The notes under the pieces are model-generated. The model had not been told where the DNA came from. It was given only the letters and a program-made list of their open reading frames with translations, and searched no databases. Made by a program: the position numbers and the translations under genes. A stretch of 7,587 nucleotides of DNA from Actinomycetes bacterium (GTDB taxonomy: Bacteria > Actinomycetota > Thermoleophilia > RBG-16-64-13): NCBI GenBank assembly GCA_021815245.1, contig JAKAHF010000089.1, forward strand, positions 1 through 7,587, given 5' to 3'. Below are positions 1 through 5,728 of the stretch, piece by piece (the first letter of the stretch is position 1; every line of letters begins with the position of its first letter).

Positions 1-127
1 GCTTGCGCACCACCAGCTCTGAGCCGCTGTAGCGGGTGTCGCCGACGTCTTCGCGGTAGCTCGCGCCGCAGAGCAGGATGTCGGCACCGGCGATGTAGCG
101 GCCCATGTTGCGGAGGGCGTCGCGGGG
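1..127 (-). pseudogene. Fragment of a nucleotide-sugar dehydrogenase gene (C-terminal domain)
   Basis: Read on the minus strand this encodes about 42 residues beginning RDALRNMGRYIAGADILLCG and continuing through GASYRED and DTRYSGSELVVRK. They match residues 142-183 of the longer copy at 1162-2095 almost residue for residue. The nucleotides align with 1578-1704 without gaps, with 9 mismatches that I count in 127 positions. Similarity stops abruptly near 127/128, ten bases from the hicA stop codon, so the upstream (N-terminal) part of this copy is absent. The gene probably continues past the left window edge towards its C-terminus, which cannot be seen. The enzyme family oxidises UDP- or GDP-sugars to uronic acids. 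With its 5' part missing, this copy is very probably non-functional. Confidence 0.85.
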
Positions 128-136
128 GCATCGATC

Positions 137-361
137 TCAGAGCAGCGCCCTGAACTCCTCGAGGCTAAGACCGGCTTCTCGCAGGATGGCACGGAGCGTG
201 CCCTTGGCGATCTCGTCGTGGTCGGGAACCGTGAGTCGTCGATGAGGTGGTTCAGTCTGGCGCATCACGATGTGACTGCCTCGCTGCCGGTCCTTCTCGT
301 AGCCCATCCTCGTCAGCGCGCTGACCACTTCCCGGCCAGACACGCGCGGGAGGATGGTCAC
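137..361 (-). CDS. hicA: HicA-family mRNA interferase toxin
   Basis: The 74-residue protein is full length for the YcfA/HicA family, a small double-stranded-RNA-binding-like fold that cleaves mRNA in a ribosome-independent way. Visible hallmarks are the N-terminal SGREVVSALTRMGYEKDRQRGSH block with the presumed catalytic histidine at residue 30, the LTVPDHDEIAKGTLRAIL block (about 43-60), and the closing AGLSLEEF. All are intact, so it looks functional. It starts with GTG at 361-359, overlapping the hicB stop codon in the sequence GTGA. A GAGG seven bases upstream of the GTG can serve as ribosome binding site. The gene is translated with, and neutralised by, hicB just upstream. It ends ten bases from the truncated dehydrogenase fragment. 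In the cell it would act in the cytoplasm on translated mRNAs when the antitoxin is degraded. Confidence 0.9.
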   Translation of the reverse strand: MTILPRVSGREVVSALTRMGYEKDRQRGSHIVMRQTEPPHRRLTVPDHDEIAKGTLRAILREAGLSLEEFRALL

Positions 362-570
362 ATCGCTACCTCAATGACTTCCTCGTATATCGATGGGGGG
401 ATGGGCTCGCCATGAGCCTCGAGGCTCTCAAGGTACGCGATGACGGCCTCCTCGACATTCGAGATTGCCTTTGCCCGTGTCTCGCCCTGGGAAATGCAGC
501 CAGGCAGAGACGGCACCTCCGCCACAAACATGCCATCTTCGTCCTGCTGTACGAGCACGCGATACTTCAT
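358..570 (-). CDS. hicB: HicB-family antitoxin
   Basis: The product is a 70-residue HicB-like (UPF0150) antitoxin. It begins MKYRVLVQQDEDGMFVAEVP, then has the typical SLPGCISQGET turn (about 21-31), an N..EA..AYLESL helix, and a short C-terminal tail. It would bind and block HicA. It has only the partial RNase-H-like domain and no added helix-turn-helix or ribbon-helix-helix domain, so any autoregulation is not explained by this protein alone. An in-frame ATG 17 codons upstream (621) exists, but I chose 570. The family starts at MKYRV, a good AGGAG lies six bases before this ATG, and the longer start would lie upstream of the likely -10 box. Gene order is antitoxin then toxin, with a 4-base overlap giving coupled translation. 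Confidence 0.88.
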   Translation of the reverse strand: MKYRVLVQQDEDGMFVAEVPSLPGCISQGETRAKAISNVEEAVIAYLESLEAHGEPIPPSIYEEVIEVAM

Positions 571-576
571 TGTCGG

Positions 577-581
577 CTCCT
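577..581 (-). promoter_or_regulatory. Ribosome binding site of hicB
   Basis: AGGAG on the minus strand lies six bases before the ATG at 570-568. It is the main reason for preferring the short HicB start over the in-frame ATG at 621. Confidence 0.7.
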
Positions 582-601
582 GCCCTAGCGGCTTCGCGTA
601 C

Positions 602-607
602 ATTCTA
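602..607 (-). promoter_or_regulatory. Possible -10 box of the hicBA promoter
   Basis: TAGAAT on the minus strand matches the TATAAT consensus at five of six positions. Transcription would start near 595, leaving a leader of about 25 bases before hicB. No good TTGACA-like -35 hexamer is found at 16-18 bases; a TTGATA further upstream is 24 bases away. The call therefore rests on the -10 alone. Confidence 0.35.
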
Positions 608-773
608 CCCCCTGCATCCACGATGTTCGTTTATCAATGAGCGGCGCGGCTCGCCGACGCGATCCCGATTGTGCCCGCGATACGGCACACATTGGCTAGG
701 CCTTTGGATGGATCTTGGCGCGGTCATCTGCAGGGCGATAGAGTGGTGGTGAGACTCGCCAGCAGTCACCTAC

Positions 774-780
774 AGGGGGG
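774..780 (+). promoter_or_regulatory. Purine-rich ribosome-binding-like site before the exported protein
   Basis: AGGGGGG lies just before TTGT-AAA-AGA at 782-791. It is well placed for initiation at about 783-786, where the KRLVAFL signal-peptide codons begin, but is about 26 bases from the GTG at 807. The codon where a start is expected (783-785) reads TGT. The site therefore suggests the ancestral start was here. Confidence 0.4.
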
Positions 781-806
781 ATTGTAAAAGACTCGTCGCG
801 TTCCTG

Positions 807-1160
807 GTGATTGTCGTGGGCCTCTGGCTGTCGTCCGGCGGTGTCGCGTTCGCCGCCGACCCCCTTGACATACTGAACGACTACTTGCCCGACGGCAGAC
901 TCGACGGGCCCTACACCCGAGCGGAGCTAGAGACGTATCTAACCGATGAGGAGATCGACATGTGGGCCGATGCGCCCCAGCTCGATGCTTTGGTGCAGCG
1001 CCTGTTGGATTCGGACGACGGGCGGCACGAGTTCTTTCCGTACACGGGCATGCCGGTGGCCCTAGTGGTCTTCGCGTCGACCGGGCTCATGGGTGCGGGT
1101 TTGGGTCTTCGTTGGGTCGCCGCAGCAGCCCCCGATGGCCGCCGCGCGAGTTCTTCGTAG
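807..1160 (+). CDS. Small exported acidic protein with FPYTG (LPxTG-like) cell-wall sorting signal
   Basis: The 117 codons have strongly GC-biased third positions. From the GTG at 807 the protein starts with a hydrophobic stretch ending VAFA-AD (cleavage near 16/17), typical of a Sec signal peptide. A mature part of about 60 very acidic residues follows (for example TDEEIDMWADAP, DSDDG). At 77-81 comes FPYTG, then a roughly 19-residue hydrophobic segment to about residue 100, then R102 and RR at 112-113. Motif, membrane helix and basic tail in that order form the plan of sortase substrates anchored to the Gram-positive wall. FPxTG as a variant of LPxTG is established knowledge; its use here is inference, since no sortase lies in the window. 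The start is doubtful: in-frame codons just upstream read K-R-L-V-A-F-L, a normal signal-peptide n-region, but have no ATG/GTG/TTG. The stop lies one base from the dehydrogenase remnant's stop (convergent). I do not recognise the mature domain. Confidence 0.7.
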   Translation: MIVVGLWLSSGGVAFAADPLDILNDYLPDGRLDGPYTRAELETYLTDEEIDMWADAPQLDALVQRLLDSDDGRHEFFPYTGMPVALVVFASTGLMGAGLGLRWVAAAAPDGRRASSS

Positions 1161-1161
1161 C

Positions 1162-2095
1162 TCAATGCTGGCCGGCGCTCTGACCTCGTCGCTTGCGCAC
1201 CTCTTCCTTGACGCGCTGAATGTGCCCGCGCCCGAGGGCCTTCACCTCGCAGCCCAGTTCGAAGTAGCGCCTGATCTTCGCGTCGTCGAGAATGCCGAAG
1301 CAGTCGATCACCGCCAGCTTCGCTCCCGCCCATTCGACCACCTGGTCGGGGTCAAGGTCGAGGTAGGGGGAGTGGCGCACCGCGAGAATGACCGCTTCTT
1401 TGCCCTCAAGGGCGGCCGCCAAGTCCTTCTGCACGCCGACCCCCGGTAGGTCCTGTTGATTGCGGAAGAACCGCGCCAACGAGTGGCCGGCGGCAGGGTA
1501 GGTGTCGGGTGTCTCGATCTCGTACCAGTGCTCCACGTAGGGGTCGTGCACGCTGACTTCGGCACCCATCTCGGCCAGCTTGCGCAGCACCAACTCCGAA
1601 CCGCTGTAGCGGGTGTCGCCGACATCTTCGCGGTAGCTCGCGCCGCAGAGCAGGATGTCGGCTCCGGCGATGTAGCGCCCCATGTTGCGGAGCGCGTCAC
1701 GGGTCAACTCGGCCACGTGCAAGGCGCGGGTGTCGTTGATGTCGATCGCCGCGGTGGTTATGCGGAAGATGTCGTCTTCGTATCCCAGGATGTGCTTGTA
1801 GGCCCAGAAGCCGAGACCGCCGTCCTTGGGCAGGCAGTAGCCGCCGATGCCCGGTCCCGGGAAGATCATGTTGCTGTGCGTCGGCCGTACCTTGATGGCG
1901 TTGATGACTTTGATGAGATCCACGCCGTTGCGCTCGGCGAAGACGCTCCACTCGTCGAGAAAGGCGAGGATCGTCGCCCGGTAGGAATTCTCGACGATCT
2001 TGCAGGTCTCGCTCTCGATGGGACGGTCCATGACCGTGACTTGGAACTGGTCGGCCCTCAGTACTCTGCCCAAGAACTCAACAATGCGGGCTGCC
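1162..2095 (-). pseudogene. UDP-glucose/GDP-mannose dehydrogenase family gene, N-terminus missing
   Basis: About 310 residues of a nucleotide-sugar dehydrogenase are readable without interruption to the TGA at 1164-1162. Visible parts, in order, are RPIESETCKIVENSYRATIL (central helical domain with the conserved lysine), KVRPTHSNMIFPGPGIGGYC with the catalytic cysteine, and LPKDGG. The C-terminal UDP-binding domain follows, with GASYREDVGDTRYSGSELVLRKL, VSVHDPYVEHW, AVILAVRHSPYLDLDP and IDCFGILDD. Family members are usually above 400 residues and begin with a Rossmann NAD-binding domain (GxGYVG-type loop). Nothing of that domain is present. Upstream of about 2090-2105 the sequence becomes the start of a WecG-like gene in the opposite direction, and the only nearby start is a TTG inside that gene. 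The intact enzyme would make a UDP- or GDP-uronic acid for polysaccharide. This copy lacks cofactor binding and is probably dead. The substrate cannot be told. Confidence 0.85.
1578..1704 (+). repeat. Direct repeat of positions 1-127 (dehydrogenase C-terminal segment)
   Basis: This segment and 1-127 align base for base in the same orientation with nine differences that I count. Most fall at third codon positions or are conservative (one Leu/Val change). The repeat is the shared coding sequence of two dehydrogenase copies. It may continue beyond the left window edge. Recombination between the copies could delete or duplicate the 1.6 kb that carries hicBA and the exported protein. Confidence 0.85.
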
Positions 2096-2430
2096 CGGGC
2101 GCCCCTGGACGCCACCTTCGCCAATCCCTACGCGTACTACGTGTATGGCCGCGACGCCGAATACAGGGCCGCGTTGTCGCGCTTCGACGCCGTGGCCGCC
2201 GACGGCATCGGCGTTGTGGTAGCCAAACGTCTGCTGGGACAGCGCCCCTACTACCGAGTGAGCTTCGACGGCACGTCGTTGGCGCCGATGTTCATGGCGA
2301 TGGCCGAACGCAGGGGTCTGCGGATCGCCCTCGTGGGTGGGGCTGCGCAGGTCGCCGAGAAAGCCGCGGGCCACTTCCTCAGCTCCCATCCTGACCTGCG
2401 GATAGTCCTCGTTGCCGATGGGTACGACGT
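2084..2430 (+). pseudogene. WecG/TagA/CpsF-family glycosyltransferase, C-terminal half missing
   Basis: From the ATG at 2084 the frame reads MRAARAPLDATFANPYAYYV. It then shows FDAVAADGIGVVVAKRLLGQ (the conserved aspartate-glycine acceptor/donor loop, about 34-53), RVSFDGTSLAPMFMAMA (58-74), RIALVGGAAQVAEKAA (80-95) and HPDLRIVLVADGYD (102-115). These are ordered blocks of the family that transfers N-acetylmannosaminuronic acid or N-acetylmannosamine onto lipid-linked precursors. After about residue 115 the frame runs into unrelated sequence to a stop at 2539. The expected second half, with the G-x-G-x-P-x-Q-E signature, is missing, so the gene is broken at its 3' end. Its 5' end is also suspect: the ATG has no Shine-Dalgarno site and lies within a few bases of the junction with the antisense dehydrogenase remnant. 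Confidence 0.75.
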
Positions 2431-2723
2431 TCAGGAGCCTCGGTTATCGATCACCCGCACCGTCGGCGCGGCAAATGAGTCAAGCCACATGGAGGCGCTA
2501 CAGTGCCGCCCAACTTCGACAGCGTTTCTGATGCGCTAGGTCCAAGGGAACTAGGGTTGTGTCTGTCGAGTTGTGCAAAGTCAGCCACGGTGCGGAGTCT
2601 TCAGAGTGAAGTCTTCATGGGCCACCTCCTCCAGCTTGGGCAGTTGCTCGCGCCCGCGTTCGACAAGGCGATCCGTGCTGAAGTATCGTTAGCTCCTATC
2701 AACAAGCCCGAAGGAGTCTGAGA
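2431..2723. other. Stretch without a recognisable gene between the glycosyltransferase remnant and the methyltransferase
   Basis: An open frame on the plus strand (GTG 2503 to TGA 2719-2721) ends with MGHLLQLGQLLAPAFDKAIR and a short tail, just before the methyltransferase ribosome binding site. It could be the C-terminal remnant of a former upstream gene, but I recognise no family. On the minus strand a 35-codon open stretch ends near 2594 with LPKLEEVAHEDFTLKTPHRG; it is too short to call. There are no clear terminator hairpins or insertion-sequence ends. The region probably holds further recombination debris and the promoter of the downstream gene. Confidence 0.4.
2711..2716 (+). promoter_or_regulatory. 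Ribosome binding site of the methyltransferase gene
   Basis: AAGGAG is followed by seven bases and then the GTG at 2724, which fixes that start codon. Confidence 0.75.
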
Positions 2724-3362
2724 GTGTCTTCCCTGGCAGAGAGAGTCTCGGCGATGAACCGAGAGCGAAAATGGCGGCTCTTCTTGGCTACCCAGCAACC
2801 AACGCCGGAGACACTCGTCTTGGACGTGGGTTTCTCGAACAGGGAGTACTCGTCAGTGGACAATTACATCGAGAAGCGCTACCCACATCCGGAGCGACTC
2901 ACCGCATTGGGCATCGAGGAGCCCGATGAGTTCGCGCTGAGGTACCCGGATGTCGAGACCGTCCGCTATGACGGCTTGCGGTTTCCCTTCGATGACAAGC
3001 AATTCGACATCTGTTGGTCAAATGCAGTGCTTGAGCATGTGGGAGGACGCGAGCGTCAGGTGCAGTTCCTGAGCGAAATCAGGAGAGTCTCGAAGAGAGC
3101 ATTCGTCACCACGCCCAATCGACTTTTTCCGGTGGAGGTGCATACGCGAACGCCTATCCTGCACTACCTTCCTCCGGCACTCTTCGATCGGTATCTGCGG
3201 CGCACCGGCAAAGCTTGGGCCACCAGCGATCATATACAGCTGCTCTCAGAGACCGAGTTGAGGCAGCGACTTTCGTCCGCAGGCTTCAGTGACTACAGGA
3301 TAGTCAGGAACCGATTTTTTGGGCTGACGATCGACTTCGTGGTCATTGCTGCTGGGGGATGA
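2724..3362 (+). CDS. Class I SAM-dependent methyltransferase (type 11-like)
   Basis: The protein has 212 residues and appears complete, starting at a GTG with a strong AAGGAG seven bases upstream. The core reads LVLDVGFSNREYSSVDNYIE at the SAM-binding loop (31-50), an acidic YDG at 82-84, PFDDKQFDICWSNAVLEHVG (88-107, the post-motif with the EHV typical of type 11 enzymes), and a C-terminal block TTPNRLFPVEVHTRTPILHY (129-148). The SAM loop is D-V-G-F-S-N rather than the usual D-x-G-x-G-x-G. The rest of the fold is well kept, so it may be active. Such enzymes in polysaccharide loci methylate sugars or glycan ends; the substrate here is unknown. Arginine codons AGG and AGA are commoner than in the neighbouring dehydrogenase remnant, hinting at a different origin. 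It faces the UDP-FucNAc operon convergently, with 78 bases between stops and no clear terminator. Confidence 0.85.
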   Translation: MSSLAERVSAMNRERKWRLFLATQQPTPETLVLDVGFSNREYSSVDNYIEKRYPHPERLTALGIEEPDEFALRYPDVETVRYDGLRFPFDDKQFDICWSNAVLEHVGGRERQVQFLSEIRRVSKRAFVTTPNRLFPVEVHTRTPILHYLPPALFDRYLRRTGKAWATSDHIQLLSETELRQRLSSAGFSDYRIVRNRFFGLTIDFVVIAAGG

Positions 3363-3440
3363 CCCGCAGCCGCATACCGTGCACACCAAAGTCGAGGGGA
3401 GCGATTCGAAGGGCTGAACGTCGGACCCCAGGCGCAGAGT

Positions 3441-4565
3441 TTAGTCCTGCTCTTGCCAGACTACCCGCCGAACGTAGTCGGTGTAGCTGAGAACGATTCG
3501 CACCACCTTGTCTGAGACTGCCGGTGCGTCGTAGTCCTTCACGAGTCGCAGAAGGCGATTGGCGCTACGCTGCTGGTCGTCGAGCACAGCAAGGCATTCA
3601 TGGACGCGGCCCCAGCCAAGGCCCGACATCATGACTGCAGCCTCTTCCATACCCTCAGGGCGCTCATGAGCTTCGCGAATGTTGAGAGCTGGGAAGTCGA
3701 GGACAGATGATTCTTCGGTGATGGTGCCCGAATCGGAAAGCGTCGCGCGGGCATTCAGTTCAAGTTTGACGTAGTCGCTGAAGGCAAGAGGCTTCAGCAG
3801 ACGGACCTTCTCCCCCAGGTCGATCCCTTCGGCTTCGAAGCGCTTGCGCGTGCGCGGATGTGTAGACATCACCACCGGCAGCCCGTAGTTAGTCACCAGG
3901 CTACGCAAGAGCTCGACCAGACGGGGCCAAAGCCGATCAGAATCAACGTTCTCTTCGCGATGACAACTTACGAGGAAGAACCTCGATGGATCGAGATTCA
4001 GCCGCCCCAGCACGTTTGACGCCTCGATCTTGGGTAGATAGTGGTGGAGCACCTCATACATGGGGCTGCCGGTCTTGATCACCCGATCGGCCGGAAGCCC
4101 CTCGGCCAGCAGGTACTGGCGCGAGATGCTGCTGTATGGCATGTTGATGTCGGAGATGTGATCGACGATGCGGCGGTTGATCTCCTCCGGAACGCGCTGG
4201 TCGAAGCACCGATTTCCCGCTTCCATATGGAACACGGGGATGCGCAGACGCTTGGCCGCGTATGCCGCGAGACAGCTGTTGGTGTCACCAAGGATCAGCA
4301 CGGCGTCGGGCTTGAGATCTCGCAGCGCGGCGTCGGACCGTGCGATGACATTGCCGATAGTCTCTGCCGCGGTCGTCCCAGCCGCCTCGAGGTAGACGTC
4401 GGGAGCCCGAAGCTCCAGGTCGTCGAAGAAGACCTGGTTGAGCTCGTAGTCGTAGTTCTGACCAGTGTGGATCAGGGTATGTTCGGTGTGACGCCCAAGC
4501 GCAGTCATGACCCGGGAGAGCCGGATGATCTCGGGCCGGGTGCCGACTATGGTCGCGACCTTCAT
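3441..4565 (-). CDS. wbjD: UDP-2-acetamido-2,6-dideoxy-L-talose 2-epimerase (WbjD/CapG/FnlC)
   Basis: The 374-residue protein belongs to the UDP-GlcNAc 2-epimerase family in the branch that makes UDP-L-FucNAc from the L-talo sugar, the last step of the pathway. Motifs counted from the ATG at 4565 are GTRPEIIRLS (8-17), HTGQNYD (33-39), GDTNS (93-97), HMEAGNRCFDQRVPEEINRR (113-132), SCHREENVD (200-208), STHPR (234-238) and DSGTITEESSVLDFPALNIR (278-297). All key blocks are intact and the length is normal. The EAGNRCFDQRVPEE wording and the genetic partners favour WbjD over an ordinary WecB. The ATG shares one base with the upstream stop (TGATG); a GTG one codon earlier is an alternative start. 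An AAGGGGG inside the end of wbjC lies at good distance for the ATG. Translation is therefore coupled to wbjC. It acts in the cytoplasm. Confidence 0.92.
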   Translation of the reverse strand: MKVATIVGTRPEIIRLSRVMTALGRHTEHTLIHTGQNYDYELNQVFFDDLELRAPDVYLEAAGTTAAETIGNVIARSDAALRDLKPDAVLILGDTNSCLAAYAAKRLRIPVFHMEAGNRCFDQRVPEEINRRIVDHISDINMPYSSISRQYLLAEGLPADRVIKTGSPMYEVLHHYLPKIEASNVLGRLNLDPSRFFLVSCHREENVDSDRLWPRLVELLRSLVTNYGLPVVMSTHPRTRKRFEAEGIDLGEKVRLLKPLAFSDYVKLELNARATLSDSGTITEESSVLDFPALNIREAHERPEGMEEAAVMMSGLGWGRVHECLAVLDDQQRSANRLLRLVKDYDAPAVSDKVVRIVLSYTDYVRRVVWQEQD

Positions 4566-5701
4566 CACTTGTCCCCCTTCGATGGGTCTTCGACCACAGG
4601 GAGGAAATACGTGTCGGGCCTTTCCGGGTCGAAAAGCTCGTCGGCCCAGAAGAGCGTGACCAACTCCCCAGCGCCGACGTTCTCGATGCTGTGCGTGAAC
4701 CCTGGAGGGATGTCGACCACCCTGAAGTCACATCCATTCACTCGATGCTCGATGACCGCGCTTCCCCGGATGTCTCTGAAACGGATCACCGCCTCTCCCT
4801 CGACAACCAAGAACTTCTCCACCTTCGTGTGGTGGTAGTGGTTGCCACGAGTGATGCCTGGGTGGGTGCGCGAAACGAAAATCTGACCGAAACCGGCGGA
4901 CTTGATCATCTCCGCCAAGCAACCGCGATTGTCCGTCGACTGACGCAGGTGATAGGCAAAGTCCGACCCATCTAGGTGCGAGAGGTAGGTAGCCCAGAGA
5001 CGCACGGTCAGACCATCCCCGAAGTCGGGCACCACTAGGGTCTGGCGGGTAGCCGGAAACGACTCGATGAGTTCGGCGAGTGCGCCGAGCTTCTTCTCGA
5101 AGACCGGATCGACCTCCCGAAACTCGCAACCCGTTGGAGGTCTGTCGAGGCAGGCAAGCATGTGTCGCACCACCTCGTCGATGTAGACCAGGCGCATGTC
5201 ACGCTGTGGGTCGTTGACAGTCAGTGGTAGACCATGGGCGGCATTGTGGCAGAACGTTGCTACTGCCGAGTTGTAGTTGGGCCGCGCCCATTTCCCGAAA
5301 ACATTGGGCAGCCGGAATATGACTACGGGCGATGTGGCGCGTGCCGACCAGGCTTGCAGCGTCTCCTCGGCCCGCCTCTTGCTACGGCCGTAGTCATTGT
5401 CGAGCTCGGCCTGGGTAGAGCTGGAGAAGACCACGAGGGGCCGCCTGCCCAAGTCATCGAGTGTTGCGCAGAGGGACTTGGTGAAGCCGGAATTCGCAGT
5501 GTCATACTCCGCCGGATGCTCGGGGCGATTGACGCCTGCGATGTGGAACACCGCGTCGGAGCGATTGAGGGCCTCTCGTAGAGCCGCGGCCGTCGCACCA
5601 ACGTCAAGCCCGATGACGTCAGTGTCGGGGCGTCGGCCCAGAGCCTCCATCAAATGGCTGCCGATGAAGCCGGCGGAGCCGGTGACAGTGATAGTGTTCA
5701 T
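4565..5701 (-). CDS. wbjC: UDP-2-acetamido-2,6-dideoxy-hexulose C4 reductase (WbjC/CapF/FnlB)
   Basis: This 378-residue two-domain enzyme reduces the 4-keto sugar made by WbjB, using NAD(P)H, to the L-talo intermediate. The N-terminal extended SDR domain shows TGSAGFIG (7-14), VFHIAGVNRP (51-60), VVFSSSTQAE (90-99), YGRSK with the catalytic Tyr104 and Lys108, and LPNVFGKWARPNYNSAVATF (131-150). The C-terminal cupin, unusual among SDR enzymes but characteristic of CapF, has THPGITRGNHYHHTKVEKFL (279-298) and PPGFTHSIENVG (332-343). H288, H290, E295 and H337 fit the zinc-ligand pattern. Length and both domains match the family. It begins 27 bases after the wbjB stop, with AGGCGG nine bases before the ATG, and ends overlapping wbjD, so all three genes form one operon. 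It acts in the cytoplasm. Confidence 0.93.
   Translation of the reverse strand: MNTITVTGSAGFIGSHLMEALGRRPDTDVIGLDVGATAAALREALNRSDAVFHIAGVNRPEHPAEYDTANSGFTKSLCATLDDLGRRPLVVFSSSTQAELDNDYGRSKRRAEETLQAWSARATSPVVIFRLPNVFGKWARPNYNSAVATFCHNAAHGLPLTVNDPQRDMRLVYIDEVVRHMLACLDRPPTGCEFREVDPVFEKKLGALAELIESFPATRQTLVVPDFGDGLTVRLWATYLSHLDGSDFAYHLRQSTDNRGCLAEMIKSAGFGQIFVSRTHPGITRGNHYHHTKVEKFLVVEGEAVIRFRDIRGSAVIEHRVNGCDFRVVDIPPGFTHSIENVGAGELVTLFWADELFDPERPDTYFLPVVEDPSKGDK
4573..4579 (-). promoter_or_regulatory. Ribosome binding site of wbjD inside the wbjC 3' end
   Basis: AAGGGGG ends seven bases before the ATG at 4565-4563 and only four before the alternative GTG at 4568-4566. This favours the ATG and a one-base TGATG overlap with wbjC. 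Confidence 0.6.
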
Positions 5702-5710
5702 GGTGGGTAG

Positions 5711-5716
5711 CCGCCT
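5711..5716 (-). promoter_or_regulatory. Ribosome binding site of wbjC
   Basis: AGGCGG on the minus strand is followed by nine bases and the ATG at 5701-5699. It sits in the 27-base gap between wbjB and wbjC. Confidence 0.5.
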
Positions 5717-5728
5717 GGCAGACCAGCG

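Noticed and set aside
571..621. N-terminal extension of HicB by 17 residues
   Set aside because: The extra residues are not part of the family, they span the -10-like box and the AGGAG, and a well-placed start exists at 570.
911..1333. Open frame of 140 codons on the minus strand
   Set aside because: It overlaps the exported protein on the other strand and the dehydrogenase remnant in another frame. Its R/A/S-rich product lacks any family features.
1456..2394. Long open frame on the plus strand, 312 codons
   Set aside because: It is antisense to the well-conserved dehydrogenase remnant for most of its length. Its product has no recognisable motifs and is low-complexity V/G/A/R-rich, as expected for the opposite strand of a high-GC gene.
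2591..2698. Minus-strand 35-codon stretch, considered as the end of a transposase
   Set aside because: It is closed by a stop upstream, too short, and has no recognisable transposase motif or matching inverted repeats.
3363..3440. Bidirectional terminator between the convergent methyltransferase and wbjD genes
   Set aside because: I looked for a GC-rich stem with a T-run on either strand and found none that is convincing.
4041..4838. Open frame of 265 codons on the plus strand
   Set aside because: It lies entirely opposite wbjD and wbjC, which have clear family motifs. It is a shadow frame of GC-rich genes.
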